64,000 nt of DNA, from contig JAZARR010000110.1 in the NCBI GenBank assembly GCA_037389465.1, positions 3,167,501 to 3,231,500 of the forward strand. The letters are read 5' to 3'. The stretch comes from Baylisascaris procyonis (taxonomy: Eukaryota > Nematoda > Chromadorea > Rhabditida > Ascarididae). The notes under the pieces were generated by a model. It saw only the letters and a program-made list of their open reading frames with translations. It ran no database searches and was not told the DNA's origin. Made by a program: the position numbers and the translations under genes. This document shows, piece by piece, positions 1 through 11,989 of the stretch; the first letter of the stretch is position 1; every line of letters starts with the position of its first letter.

Positions 1-3000
1 TGTGCGCTATTGCAGTGTGTAGCCAAAAATTAAAAAAAAAAAAAACACTACAGAAGCGCGTCTTGCACTTATTTCGCGAATCAAGTAGGGCCATTAATTA
101 GCAGGTTACTGATTGGAGTCATCGTCCGTTTACGGTTTGATTTAGAAGAATTTCTGAACTAATCGAAGTTTATAATAAATTCCACCTCAATCTCGCAAGA
201 GATACTCCACAAGGAATATATCGAAAATAGCATTTGATGAGAAAGCAGAAGTTAAGATATTTAAATTCCTTAAAGTAAATATTCAAATTGAATGCGAAGA
301 ATATTTCATACTTGCTAAACATTGACATAGGATGGCAGTTATGTTTTAATTTTTCTAAATAAGCATTCAAGTGAAGTGATATAAACGGAAGTCGCTCGCA
401 ATGCAAGTTCGAATGCCTCTCTCCTTGGGGACGCCTATATATAGATAGCTACATTAGAAAAATTCGAAAGGCTTTTCATTTACGTCAAAGATCTCAATAC
501 GTTTAATTAAGCTCTATTCAATAATATATTATCTATACGAATAATGATAAACGGAAAAAAGAATTTAAAAGAGGAGCTCCACGAATTGGTAAGGTTTCGA
601 AGAGGAAGGAAGCCGAGTGTAATGAGGCGGAATAACCATCTAAGACCGCAGAAAATAGTTGTTTCAGAGCAGCACTGAATAAGGAGCGATAAAGGAATTG
701 ATTATTTGCGATAAATGTTTTATTTATTGAAGTAAAATAGGCATAAAGTAAACGCACAATGAAAGTGGAGTAAAAGTTGAGTAAATGTACTATAAAAATA
801 AAGTTAAAATGAATGTACCAACTTCGGAAGTAAATTCTTTTTGGCATACCTAACGATCGCTATTGCGATAATTGTGCAGAATGCCAAAAATTTGTTTCAA
901 TGAAAAATAAACGAAACGAGTGCACAAACTCTACTGCAAAATTGTTTATCGCTAATTACTTAGCGACTATATTCATTATTTCTTAATCGCTGACCTCTGA
1001 CACAAAGAAATCGTAGAATTCCCTCAAGCGAATACCAAAGTTATACTGATGACTTTGGAATTCGACTTTACACAAGTTATGTGATGGCTGTGAATATATA
1101 TGTATGTGCCTATCAGTCACTCAGTCTGTCTGTTTGTCTTTATATGACCTCACACAAATCGTCGGCTCATTGCTCACGATTTCTGCTCAAATTTTTTAGA
1201 TTACTTAGTTTCAGTTTGCTGCTTAGCTTTTTAGCCGAAATTTTCCATCCAGACTCAGAAGAAATGAAATAGATTAGAATGGTTTTGTTCGTAATTAATA
1301 AATTATGAGCTACGCTTGATCAAAAAGATTAATTAATTTGAAAACTGTTTCGCTTTTGGAAAAGTTTTTGAAATTTTTACTCGTTTTCGATGCTAATTCA
1401 CCATCTGACTATGGCTTACTTCCATAAAATTTGGCATTTGAAAGTAAACTTTCAACTTCCTCATTTTACCTCTTTCTTTCTCTTCTTGACTGGAATCGAA
1501 AGGAAAGGAAATTGTCCATGTTTAATCAAAAGTATGCAAATCGTTGTTCTCTAAGTGTATGTCTGAAGCAATACTTAGGAATAATAAAAGAAAGAGTAAA
1601 GTAATCAGATTTGCTTTTAAACAAACAATTAAGAAGTAATAGAAAAAACTGGAATGAAAAATATTGAGAACTTTTCAGAATAAACGCATATTTCTATATT
1701 TTTATTAAACAGAATGCCCTAAGAAAGCCAATAAAAATGCAGTGGTAAAAAGAGAAGGCAATAGTTGAAAATGAGTCTCAACTGCTAAACGCATCCATAG
1801 TGACGGTGAATGTCGTCCATGTGAAAGGCGGAGCTATACAGCGCGTAAGATCCACGTAATTTGCGCAATTTCCCTTAGCATCTATTCACATCCGAATTAA
1901 ACTTACATAAAGGTGCTGCTGTACTTTTGTAGGTATATAAATTATTCGACTAAACAATATTACTGAAAGCAATTAAGTAGAAATAATGCAAAATACCAAA
2001 ATTATATACAATCGAATAGTTCTTTAGCAGTTTCTTCAATACTATCGTAGCAAATAATTCAGAGGTTTTTTTCACTTATAAAGAAGTATTTCAAAAATGT
2101 CTCATCGTAGATGTTTTGAAAAAGATTGATATAAAATGCATTAGAATACCGATATCCAATGCATTATCGTAAAGTTCGATAGGAAGATGCTCCGAGAGTA
2201 TTTTCTAAGAAAACTTCAAAATCTTTCAAATATGAGCGAAACTTGTCGCCGTTAGACCACATGCATAGGCAACTACAGGTATATCTTTGCTATTCTTGAT
2301 GATTAAATGAGAGAAACAATTAAGCAGAACCACTATTCCTCCAAGCGAAATGATGTAATTTCACATGAGAATAGGAGAAGCAAAATGCATTAGTAACGGA
2401 CGGTAGTACGGAAGAGATCCAGAAAACTAGGAGAGGAAATTGTGTGGCGAAGACCACAAATGGCTTGCATCGATTTGTGCAACAATGAGCCTTCCGCTAG
2501 CGTACTCTTGCTCTCATTTGTCGATATTTTTTTGACTATCTTTTAGGCACATAGTTTCCATCAACCATTACTGATCAAACATATTTCGATGGTTATTCAA
2601 AAATTCACCTCATTGATCTGCCGTTATTGGCCATAGAAATGCCAATTTTCATTCCTTATTTTCTGAAAAAAAAAAGGAAACGCTCGTATTAAATAGCTGC
2701 ACGGATGAGGATACTTAGCTATATTGCTAGTGCAAGCAGACTTCATATGTCCAAATTGGGTTTCATCCCTTTTCACGCATAAAATCCTGGAAGAAGTTGA
2801 AATCCAGGAAGAAGTCGTTCGTGTTGCATCTAAAGTGTTAACCGAGGTTCACTAGCAGTGAGAACTCCAACATTGCACTTTTTGCTGCTCGATAATAATT
2901 TAAATAACTTGCCTCAATCAACTTCTATCTTAGAAAATTACTAGACACTGGCTTATTGTATATCAAAGTATAAAAAAAAGACGAGAAGAAATTATTGCCT

Positions 3001-3849
3001 TCATCGATCATCTATTACATCTCTAATTATAGTAAAATTTATTGAAGAAAATATAAAATTTATAGTTTTCAACTAGCATTTTTTTGATGTAATGGCCAGT
3101 TTGTGTGCTAATAAATCATATTCACTGAGGCATCGCCATATTTTATGATAATGTTTGCCTTTGGTGCTCGATCATATTTCGCATAACTTTATTAAGGTAC
3201 ATCATCACTCATCAAGTACTCATACCCAACAATTGAAATGTATTTCAGTGCATATCCATTTACTAGAGAAAAAGAAAGATAGATTTCTTTTATTAACATA
3301 AAATTTTGAAAAAAATTCAATAAAACAAAACAATTTTTCAACATTAAAAGAGATGATTTTGCTCAAACTCATCAAGAATTTTTTTCCCTTATTCACATCA
3401 TGAAAGCAAACATAAATAGATCGCATAATTTTTGTCATTCTCAAGGGAAATGAACAAAACGTTAAATGTGCGAAGAAAATGAGATGCGAATGCATATTTA
3501 GCCGCTTTTATAAATTGCAATCGATGATCGAAACCGAATGAATATCGCAAAGAAGAAAAAAAAACACTCGGAAAATGCGTAGAAATTCATTACAAAAATG
3601 CTTCACATACATCAACATTAGTTGCACTAATTAACGCGTCACCAACTAACGTATGAATTCATCTCAGCCTCTTGCTACATTAAATACATCATTCATTTCA
3701 TAGTACCCATTCCACTTCAATAAAATGAAATACAAGCGAACAGTCACTTAACGACGCGAACTTTAGAATCTTATCGTAAAACATAGAAAAGTATGTGAAT
3801 ATAAAGAACAAGGGCCATCTTTCATCAAAGTACACTATAGACGAGTGGA
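1..3849. other. Gene-poor AT-rich stretch, nothing convincing
   Basis: No open frame here has both coding-like composition and good splice signals. Two short segments look mildly coding on the plus strand. About 1757-1848 reads openly up to a GTAAGA donor-like site, and about 2420-2540 is open with several W/R/C codons, but neither has a clear polypyrimidine acceptor. I treat the stretch as intergenic, or as part of a gene whose exons lie outside the window. Confidence 0.4.
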
Positions 3850-4190
3850 CATTTAACACACATGAGCAGCAATAGTATGTAGATCGAAATGATTCAATCC
3901 TAGCTTAAAAGCTGAAGGAGTGGGTACATTAACGATTTCAGCGGGGAGCGAATTCCATACTCGTATACCAAGAAATTGGAAACTATGCAGACCACTATAT
4001 GTACTGCAATATGCTCTGGCGAGTTGAAACCGATGCGCCAAGCCAGTCGACTATGCGGAGGGGCAAACTGAAATATTTTTGACACTGGAATGTCGGAAAG
4101 GTCGAACAAAATTTCATGACAAAGAATCAAACCTTGAGCCTGTGATACGCGAATAGGGTCATTAGATTTTGATATAAGGTCTATAGTATC
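3850..4190 (-). pseudogene. Decayed LINE reverse-transcriptase C-terminal fragment
   Basis: On the minus strand the frame ending near 3853 contains RVWNSLPAEIVN followed by a SAFK motif. This is the characteristic tail of non-LTR retrotransposon (CR1/jockey/RTE-like) ORF2 proteins, where a WNSLP..VV motif and a Phe-Lys segment close the polypeptide. Upstream, the matching sequence continues in another frame (LILCHEILFDLSDIPV, then FQFAPPHSR), so one frameshift lies around 4040-4060. I see no upstream catalytic RT domain and no clear element ends, so this is a 5'-truncated dead copy. The family signature is established knowledge; the exact clade is not resolved. Confidence 0.7.
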
Positions 4191-4758
4191 AATGAAGATA
4201 TGCTATATACGCCCAAATGATCCATCAGCAAGTCAACAACGGCGCGTGCTTGCAATAAAAGCGTCCCTTTTCCTGCCACATTTAGAAAATTTTTTCTTGT
4301 TGATCCCAGTCAGGCTCAAACTCAACCGACATATAAGCAAACTTGAACTTAACCGATTCATAACCAGGCTTCAATATCAAACTCGACATTATGCACTAAG
4401 TTTGCTGCATTCCTATGAGTGTGCTGTAATGGTTTATTGATTTTATGTACATAAAGTTTCACAAAATTACCAAAAATAGCTAAAGTGTTCCCTTTTCATT
4501 CAAAGATTTATTTACCTGCACCGGAAAATGCCTCGCTGAAAGGAAAAATGATAAATTGAAACGCGAAGAAATCAAGAAAGCATATTCTTTATTAGAATAC
4601 AGCAGTACCATAATGTAACTTTTTTTGTTCTGTTTGCGAAAGTTGCACTTTCAATACTCGCAAGTTTTCCTTTCCAGATTTATTCCTTCGAAAATAGATG
4701 GAAAGCTTCCGTATGTGATGCCTTTATCTACATTAATCCCGCTGATTCCGAATGACAA

Positions 4759-4944
4759 CTAAAATCTGAAACGAGTGCTAAAATATTCTGTATTTTTTGG
4801 GAGAATAGAAAATAGGCTGGCTTCTAGGAAATGTTCCAAAAAATCGTTGTGTGTATTTCGCAAATGAGTGGTCTCTAATGCTGGAGTCGATGTGGTCGAT
4901 CGAATTTTATGCTCTTCTAATTGAATGCACTCGAAAACACACAA
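4759..4944 (-). CDS. Coding-like open segment, possible terminal exon, unrecognised
   Basis: The minus strand is open for 61 codons to a TAG at 4759, preceded by a possible acceptor (CTTAG just upstream of 4944). Composition is protein-like, with charged stretches such as QLEEHKIRSTTS and FLEHFLEAS and a mixed hydrophobic tail. No motif is recognised. It could be an alternative 3' exon of the minus-strand gene at 5928-8838, a separate small gene, or chance. Nothing else in 4191-5927 looks coding; that stretch includes a short TA run at about 5095-5112. Confidence 0.25.
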   Translation of the reverse strand: MCVFECIQLEEHKIRSTTSTPALETTHLRNTHNDFLEHFLEASLFSILPKNTEYFSTRFRF

Positions 4945-5871
4945 CTAAGCGTTCGTAATCGGGGGATTCCACGCACTAGAATCCACTGTTTTAACTTATC
5001 GAAACTTAGTACCTTGTTGTGTTGCTGTTTTACAAATGAAAGTATGTAAATCTATAAAAATACGCAAATTTTACAAATAAAAATATGTAAATTTATATAT
5101 ATATATATATACATAAATTAAGTTTATTATAGTAATATGTTGCTTCTGGTCTCCTGTTCTTTGTGACAGTCGTCTGACAGAAGCCACCCGCTAAGCATTA
5201 AATTTATGAACGAAACAAGGGCATAGAGTTTTTATGAGATTGAAATAAATCTTTAAGCGCATCTTTCGTTCACCGCATTATTTTTAATTAGGCTGCGATT
5301 TTTTTTCCAGCATAAATGAGTGACGTACAAGAGACAAACAGGTGACCTAGTAGTGTTAGTCACATTCATTTTTTTTCTGCATTGAGCATTTCAGGAGTGA
5401 AGGTGGGGAACGTGAGGGAATTGGAGAAGTAATAGGAATGAAACTGCTAAAAAGCTTTATGAAACTTCCATACATTCTTGATGTTACAAACACGATTCAA
5501 TGAACAAGAAAAAATCGAAGCAAATGAATAGGTTTGTATTGAGAGTATTTAGGCAATAGATGAAAAGAGAGTAAAAAAATGCATGTGCCGACCTGTCTTC
5601 CACCAGAAGCTTTAACAGTATCTGTGAGTTATTTGTTTTGAAAGTATTTTTAATTTACAATTTTTAAATATATAAATTGCTAAAAAAATATCATAGATCG
5701 TCGAATTGAATAATTAGAATGCGAAAAATGTCCTGAAAAAGTTTTGCCTTTTCCACTAGCGAAAATTCCACGAATCAATTGTCTGCATTCGACAGATCGC
5801 ATGAAGCCCTTTATGTACGCAAAAACATTACAAATTTACCGCACTGCATACAACTTCGACGTACCTTCAAA

Positions 5872-5873
<2 letters not shown>

Positions 5874-5909
<36 letters not shown>
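5874..5909. repeat. (AT)n microsatellite
   Basis: An uninterrupted alternating A/T tract of about 36 bp starts about 20 bp beyond the stop codon of the minus-strand gene at 5928-8838, so it would lie in that gene's 3' UTR. Confidence 0.9.
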
Positions 5910-5910
<1 letters not shown>

Positions 5911-5927
5911 GAATCACAAAAAAGTAA

Positions 5928-8838
5928 CTAAAATAATGAAAAAAGCATTCGCATTTCGCTGCACATCTCATTCAGTTTCGCCAACTCTGAGTTCAGATTC
6001 TTCTTTTCGGCTACCAATGAAGCTATTTCCGCTTCCAAATCGTCCTCCGTATTGCTTGGATTCCTGCAGCATTAATCAATCAATTATGACGAATATATAT
6101 CAAACAAAATCTAAAACACCCAAAAAATAACATTAACTTAATGCAGTTTTAATTTTAATGCAATTCCATATAGAATTCGTTTTCAATAGCAACAAGAAAA
6201 ATGCATATGTAAATCAAAATTCGTTGAAAGTTCCATACTCCGCATGTGATAGCTACATGCTCCAGATGTGATACTATGCTCGAATGGAATAAACAACTCT
6301 CCAAAGAACTATAAGACATCACTATTTCAGTATTAAGTTCATTTCTTTATTAGAGCTCAAAAAGCATTCGTAAAGCAATATCAATTGCAGAATCCATACT
6401 ATTCATGTTTCTGAAAATTCAATATAGGTGTCGTGGCCGCTAAACACCGGTCGTTTTCCTCGAAAATTGTTCTTTCAGGACTCATGAAAATGGGATGGAC
6501 AATGATCGACTGGCAAAAAATTAGGCTACTATAACACTAGCATGTCTGGTTCTATATATAAACTTCAATTTAAAACATATTGTGCTTTTAAACCAATCAA
6601 CGTGAATACAAGAACAAGATGGATAGCTAGATGAACTGCTTCCTGTCTTTCAGATTTACACAAATGTCGAATCCTTCAAATGGCGGATGGGAGAATACCG
6701 TAAAAACATTTTATTATGGAGCAGAAAAGAAATAACAACCATAACTTCTCGTAGAAGGGAACCAGTCATCAATTTCGACATAGAATTCCTTATTTCATGC
6801 CTCCTTTATTTCTTCCTAATATTCCAGAGAGCAGACAAATTTTCAACGGAAATGGCTACCTGCGCTCAGTTTCTTGCCGAGGTATAACACGCTCATTGAA
6901 GTTCTCTACCAATGGATATTGTTTCTCGGAGACCATCGAACAGCCTGTTCCATTACTATCGCGGATATCTTCAAATAGCCATATTTCATTTTAAAAAATT
7001 AGATTTCATTGTAAATGCTTCATAAAAAAATAAATTATGATCCTATATAGAAAGTTTTTCCATTTCTATGCTTAAAGGGTTATGCCGTTTACGAAGTAAA
7101 AAAAAAACGAAGAGAACAAATTCTGAAGAAGCAATCTCGTGCACCATATGTTCTTCATTTATGTCCCGAAGGTGAACAACATCTTTATATGCAACATTTG
7201 AAAGAAAAGTTGGCCATCGTTCTCTTTGCCACGTCTTTGGTTCAGGACGAATTTTTGGATCGGCCAAAACACATCCTGGCCAATTCTTCTTTCCAAATTT
7301 TATCAAACGATCTATCTTGGCAAAAAAAACTTCTTTCCCTTTCACAATTCGGCTGTAAAATGTTTCTCCACACTTCATCTCTTTCTCTCCCCTCTTCTCC
7401 CTTCCCCTCCCCCCACCCATTCCCCTCTATTTTACGGAAATTTTCCTACTTAGAAGATAAGCATTACCCGCCTCAGATGACTCCGAAATCAACCTAGTAA
7501 ATGTCAGCCAAATTCAAACCTTGCAACAGCTCTCAACCAGACGAGACATAACATACATTAGCACCACTTTGGTAAATGAACCTTACAGCCTCGATAGCTA
7601 TTCCACTTTTCTGAGCAAAACATATGAACGAAAAATTCATCACTTCAATAAATTTACTAAAAATTAGTTTTAAAAAAATTTCATTTAAAAAATACCGATC
7701 AGCAATACTGCATCGTCGCTCTTTGTCATAACATTCGAATTGTGGAGTATCTCCCAATTCTCCGGCTCTTCGGCAACGAAGCAGAAAACTCGTCTCAAGT
7801 CTGCACTGGTACATTCCTTTTCTTCCTGCAAAAACAAACTGACCAAACTCCGCTATGACCACTGCAACTTTCTACGCACATAGAGTATGCATAATGCAGT
7901 CGGAAAAATCAAAGCACCTCGGATGTGAGTCAACCCGTCATTTTTTACGAAGCCGAAAGACTATGACAATAGAGTTGGGGTGGGGAGAGGAGGGAAGGGG
8001 GTGGTCGATCGAGGCAGTACTCGAAGCTATCGGCCAACCGAAAGGCCACAAGAAGTCGGTCTTCTGTCTGGAAGGTCCTGTGCACTATCCCTGATACAGA
8101 TCGTGCCCAAACGAAGACACAGGCATTTTCTTTCTGATTTAGATGTATCATTTGATAAAGGCGAAAAAACACTTAAATTCTGATTTTTTACACTCAGAAG
8201 ACGGTATTATTCTAATTGCATCATGCTTCAATCTTTTCGTACAATTTTATAAGCCAAATATTGCTAGAGATTAGTGCCGAAATTTTCGTGATGTGCTCTG
8301 AGAATCATTTTGAATAATAAACGATGATAGAGAAAGCATGAATGAAGCATCTCAACGATCCTTCAACATTCTTTATAATTACAAATATATCAAATATTTT
8401 TTCCTGCGCATCTTTCTTTGATGATATGATCAATGATATAAACATATGATTATTCAAACTACAACTCCCCTACCACATCAATAAAATTACAATCGGCATG
8501 ATAGCGCCATATATAACAGAAATCATTAGCAATATTAAAAACATTTAAGAATAGCCAAAATATACAACAACATTCAATTTCTCTAATTTGAAAATTTCAA
8601 AAGATTTCAGTTTTAATAAATTTCAAAAACGGAAATTTTCTCAAACCTTCTGACGAAAGACCACATTTGGAAACGATTCACGCATTCGTTCCCATATATT
8701 CTTTATTGGTTTCTTGAATTGAGACCTTTGCGGTTCATTTCTACGCATAGTTCGATGAAATCCTGAATTGCTCACTATTGGCGCAAATCCATTGATTCTC
8801 GGGAATTCGGCTGGAAGTTTGGTTGGTGTACTTTGCAT
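5928..8838 (-). CDS. Six-exon gene, unknown protein with C-terminal leucine-zipper-like coiled coil
   Basis: I assembled this minus-strand gene from splice signals and phase. Exons in order are 8838-8647, 8133-8098, 7825-7696, 7275-7118, 6509-6448 and 6063-5928. They total 714 nt, or 237 codons plus TAG, and every junction keeps frame. The start is an ATG three bases after a TTTAG acceptor, as expected for spliced-leader trans-splicing. Exon 1 is basic (KKPIKNIWERMRES). Exon 3 is acidic and mixed (VFCFVAEEPENWEILHN). Exon 4 contains KIRPEPKTWQRERWPTF. The last exon is a coiled coil with L-L-L-L-M at exact heptad spacing (LEAEIASLVAEKKNL, then NSELAKLNEM). There is no basic region in front of the zipper, so I do not call it a bZIP factor. 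I do not recognise the family. The ends of exons 2 and 4 are the least certain; an alternative frame of exon 3 is also open but breaks phase on both sides. Confidence 0.5.
7977..8003 (+). repeat. G-rich tract (C-rich on the coding strand of the overlapping gene)
   Basis: Runs of G (GGGG, GGGG, GGG, GGGGG) fall within 27 bp in intron 2 of the minus-strand gene at 5928-8838. A matching C/T-rich tract of the plus strand lies at about 7381-7428 in intron 3. Four G-runs make a G-quadruplex possible on the non-coding strand. Confidence 0.6.
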
Positions 8839-8903
8839 TGCCTAAATATATAAAGCTCTTTTAGATGACAGAATACTTTAATAAGGATAACAACTTTAGA
8901 TAC

Positions 8904-8927
8904 TATTATTATTATTATTATTATTAT
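8904..8927. repeat. (ATT)n microsatellite
   Basis: Perfect ATT trinucleotide repeat, about eight units, roughly 70 bp upstream of the minus-strand start codon at 8838. Confidence 0.9.
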
Positions 8928-8984
8928 GTCAATGACTGTTGACATTAGCGCATCAAAAACTGTATGTTTTCTACAGAAATGTTT

Positions 8985-9148
8985 CATGCCCCGCGGCTAT
9001 ATGGGCACGAGGGTTAGCAACCCGAATATCACTGCTGCAAACCTCAACCGTTAAGAGGTCGAGTATGGGACTGGACAGATCCGCCCCGAACCTCAGCGAA
9101 TGGACGGATCGTCGGGTGGTTAGGTGGTATTGTATGCCAAAACAATGA
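8985..9148. other. GC-rich island in intergenic DNA, possible repeat remnant
   Basis: This block is clearly richer in G+C than the flanking DNA and has an open plus-strand frame with motifs such as GLATRISLLQTS and RSAPNLSEWTD. It has no start context or splice sites I trust. The sharp composition change suggests an inserted or once-coding fragment. I cannot name a family. Confidence 0.3.
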
Positions 9149-11581
9149 AGCAGTCAAAAAAAAGTTTAAAATTAGAAAAGAATAGAAAAATAAATAATAA
9201 GTACTCATTGTAGGAAGTTCATCCTCAAGTCACCGGAAATTCGAACAGTTGTCATCGTACTCAGGCGTTAAAGAAATTAGTAAGTAATAGAGAATTAATA
9301 CCTGTTTACAGTATGCAAAATAACAAATTTACTTCGGCTAGCAAAACTTCCAAAAAGAATCGTTTTGAGCTATTCGATTCTATTGCTTCAAACATCGCCC
9401 CAAATTCCACTAATTAAAAAAAAAACCTCAGCAATGAAACGAATGATTTAACATGGAAGCTTTTAACGGAAATAACATTAAACTAGTATTCAGAAAAATA
9501 TCAACATTATAGAAAGAAATTAAATCGGAAAATAGTTCACCAATCTGTGAGGAAAATTAGAAATTACTTAAATATATCTAGAAAAATTTGAAAAAGAAAA
9601 TTGAAAAGTCATTGAAAAAAGTTGCCGATACTGCATATCGAGCAGAAATGCAAAACTCATGCCATTAGAAGACAACAAACTCTTCATTAGAAATTTATTC
9701 GGCAGCATCGATGGGAAATTGAAACAGAGATTAGTGGGAAAGCCGACTAGAAGCGTTGGCACAATATGTGCTTTTCCATGCCGCTAATCTAATCAATCAT
9801 TTCAATAAATGATCAATAAACACAAAAAAAGCAGAATACTTCAAAATCCGGCCCCCAGTCCAATAAGAGACTAGAAAATTTTTTTTCTATGCTTCGACCA
9901 CCATAAAATGAAAATTCACCAGAACGAAATGTATGTTCATTGTTCAACACCTTCAAATACCCGGTCGATGCTGAAATACAGAAAAACAAAAGAAAAACTA
10001 CGAGGAAAGATTATAATAAAAACACTATAATAATGGAAGAAACCGGCTAGCAAGATGGAAACGTTTGTATTCTAGAGTTGCACAGACAAAAATACGCTGA
10101 AGTAGGCAAACAGAGAGTTTTGAATGGTAGCAAAGCCGCATTAAAAAATCAAAATTCCAGCTAGCAATAGATCAAATGTTTCAGAAAACATCGGCAAATG
10201 AAGCAATGGGAATAGAACAAGTTTTTGATCACGCTAGGAATCGCTCTTGCGAATTAAACCTCTTAAAAATGAAAAGTAAGGCCAAAAACAAATTTTTTAC
10301 CAAGAATAGCGGCGCATACCACAAATGGCAACAGATCAAGGAGACTAAGTAGTAAGTAGACCAATCAGTTCAAAGTAGATCCATCTTTTATTCTCATCCC
10401 AACTTCTTCTGCTGACTGAACCTCCAAAAATACAAAAAGTTTCACGGTTAGCAAGTTTGGCCCATAAAACTATGGTGCATGCCATGGACTACAACACATT
10501 AACAAGAAAAGTAAGCTGTAATATCGGTCATACATTCTCAGCAAAGCGGTTCTCCGAAAGCATCAAAATCCGGCCCCACACAGGTTTCGAATCCAAGGCT
10601 TTCTTACCCTAGAAATGTCGTATCTCAGGGTAGATCAAAAATTCATGAGAGAGCCTCCACCGACAAAGAACGAACAGGTCAGTTCTTTTGCCAGCAGGAA
10701 CGACCTTTGAAGGATTAACTTTGCCATCAATTTACGTGAAATCATTCGTCGATCGATTAGGGCAAATCAAGAGCAAAAAACGATTCAACAACACTAATGA
10801 TAGGTAAAATATGATTGCTTTCCTTTGCTGTCAAATCCAGTAGCCGTGATGGAGGAATTCAAAGAACGCTTTAATCATAAATCATCAAGAAAATGCCAAA
10901 TTTTAGAAAATTGATACAAAATTATTTTATAATATATGTTGAAGTGCTGTTATGTCCTGTCTTCCTTGCCTGTCCGACAGTTCCAACCAAGAAATTGCAG
11001 AAATCAGAGATCCAAAATTTTGCTGGATTGATCTTCAGGAACATATAGATCATAACATAAACATCCGCTATAATATGTTGACAGATCAATCTATTAGACT
11101 TTTTTAAGACTTTAAAAGATTTCTAAGTATTTTATAGAAGGCAGTTTTCATTTCACATCAGCCGAATAAATAAGAAAAATGAATTTTTCTTTGGAAGATG
11201 ATCGGTTGGCGATCGGTTGATTTTTTACTGTTTGTTGGTAGCTAGATAAAACCAATAAATCGAAATGAACGGAATGTGAGAGTACATATTGTCGCAGCTA
11301 CTTTGGTATATTTCTATATTTGTTCATTTTAGAAGACTATATCTCTGGGCATCTATTCTTTATTTGCACATACATGAGAGGAATCTGATAAACTTTAAAG
11401 TGACTAGAATTTGCATGCAATATATTTTATATTTAGGATATATGGGAAGTTTGAGATCGAATATTGTTCAACGCTTTGGAGAATATTTTCAGCCAACGAA
11501 AAACGAACAAAAAAAACACATTTATTCAGAACTAATTTTTGTTATATATATAAGTCGATTGTTATATACGGTCAGTGCCTT
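9149..11581. other. Intergenic DNA with degenerate coding-like debris
   Basis: No intact gene seen. On the plus strand around 10120-10351 a frame with one internal TAG reads like old protein (FQLAIDQMFQKTSANEAM, then HARNRSCELNLLKMKSKAKN). Around 10556-10740 another interrupted frame is similarly protein-like. The 15-mer tcaaaatccggcccc occurs at about 9840 and again at about 10562. Together this looks like a decayed transposon or processed gene, but no diagnostic motif survives. Confidence 0.35.
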
Positions 11582-11911
11582 AAAACTTTTTTTTTTGACA
11601 GGTGAATGAACAATAAACATCCCATTGGCAGTGATAGATCGATGCAATATTTCATGGATTTGACGTAGTGAAGTATGAGTGTTTGTATACTAATAATGGT
11701 AGCAATAACAGAAGCAGTAGTCACTTCAATGCAATAGTAAATCCCTCTTTGTTGACAGATGTACTTTAATTGAGCGGCTGCACAGTGCAAGAAGGCGGCT
11801 GTTTTTCAATTGTGCTAATACCCATCTAGCCAGACTCGCTTTTCCCACTTGAGAACACAGTAAATATATGTTGCAATGACCGGTCCCGCTGACCAAGCCA
11901 TTCCACAGCAC

Positions 11912-11918
11912 TATAAAG
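11912..11918 (+). promoter_or_regulatory. TATA box of Cys-rich gene, copy 1
   Basis: TATAAAG lies 72-78 nt upstream of the ATG at 11990, in a GC-richer stretch. Between it and the ATG is a leader built of repeated CTCACCTCATCTCAC-like units (about 11940-11977). Only about 330 bp separates this box from the outer edge of the duplicated arm, so copy 1 and copy 2 have the same proximal promoter but different distal DNA. Confidence 0.55.
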
Positions 11919-11989
11919 CCGACACATCATCGAGCATTCCTCACCTCATCTCACATTGCCTCATCTCACCTCACCAATACGCACACAAC

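Noticed and set aside
5928..6063. bZIP transcription factor
   Set aside because: The heptad leucines are present, but there is no basic DNA-binding segment in the preceding exon.
7696..7862. Alternative frame of exon 3 in the minus-strand gene (109-codon ORF with CRRAGELGDTP)
   Set aside because: It fits neither neighbouring exon's phase, while the chosen frame fits both.
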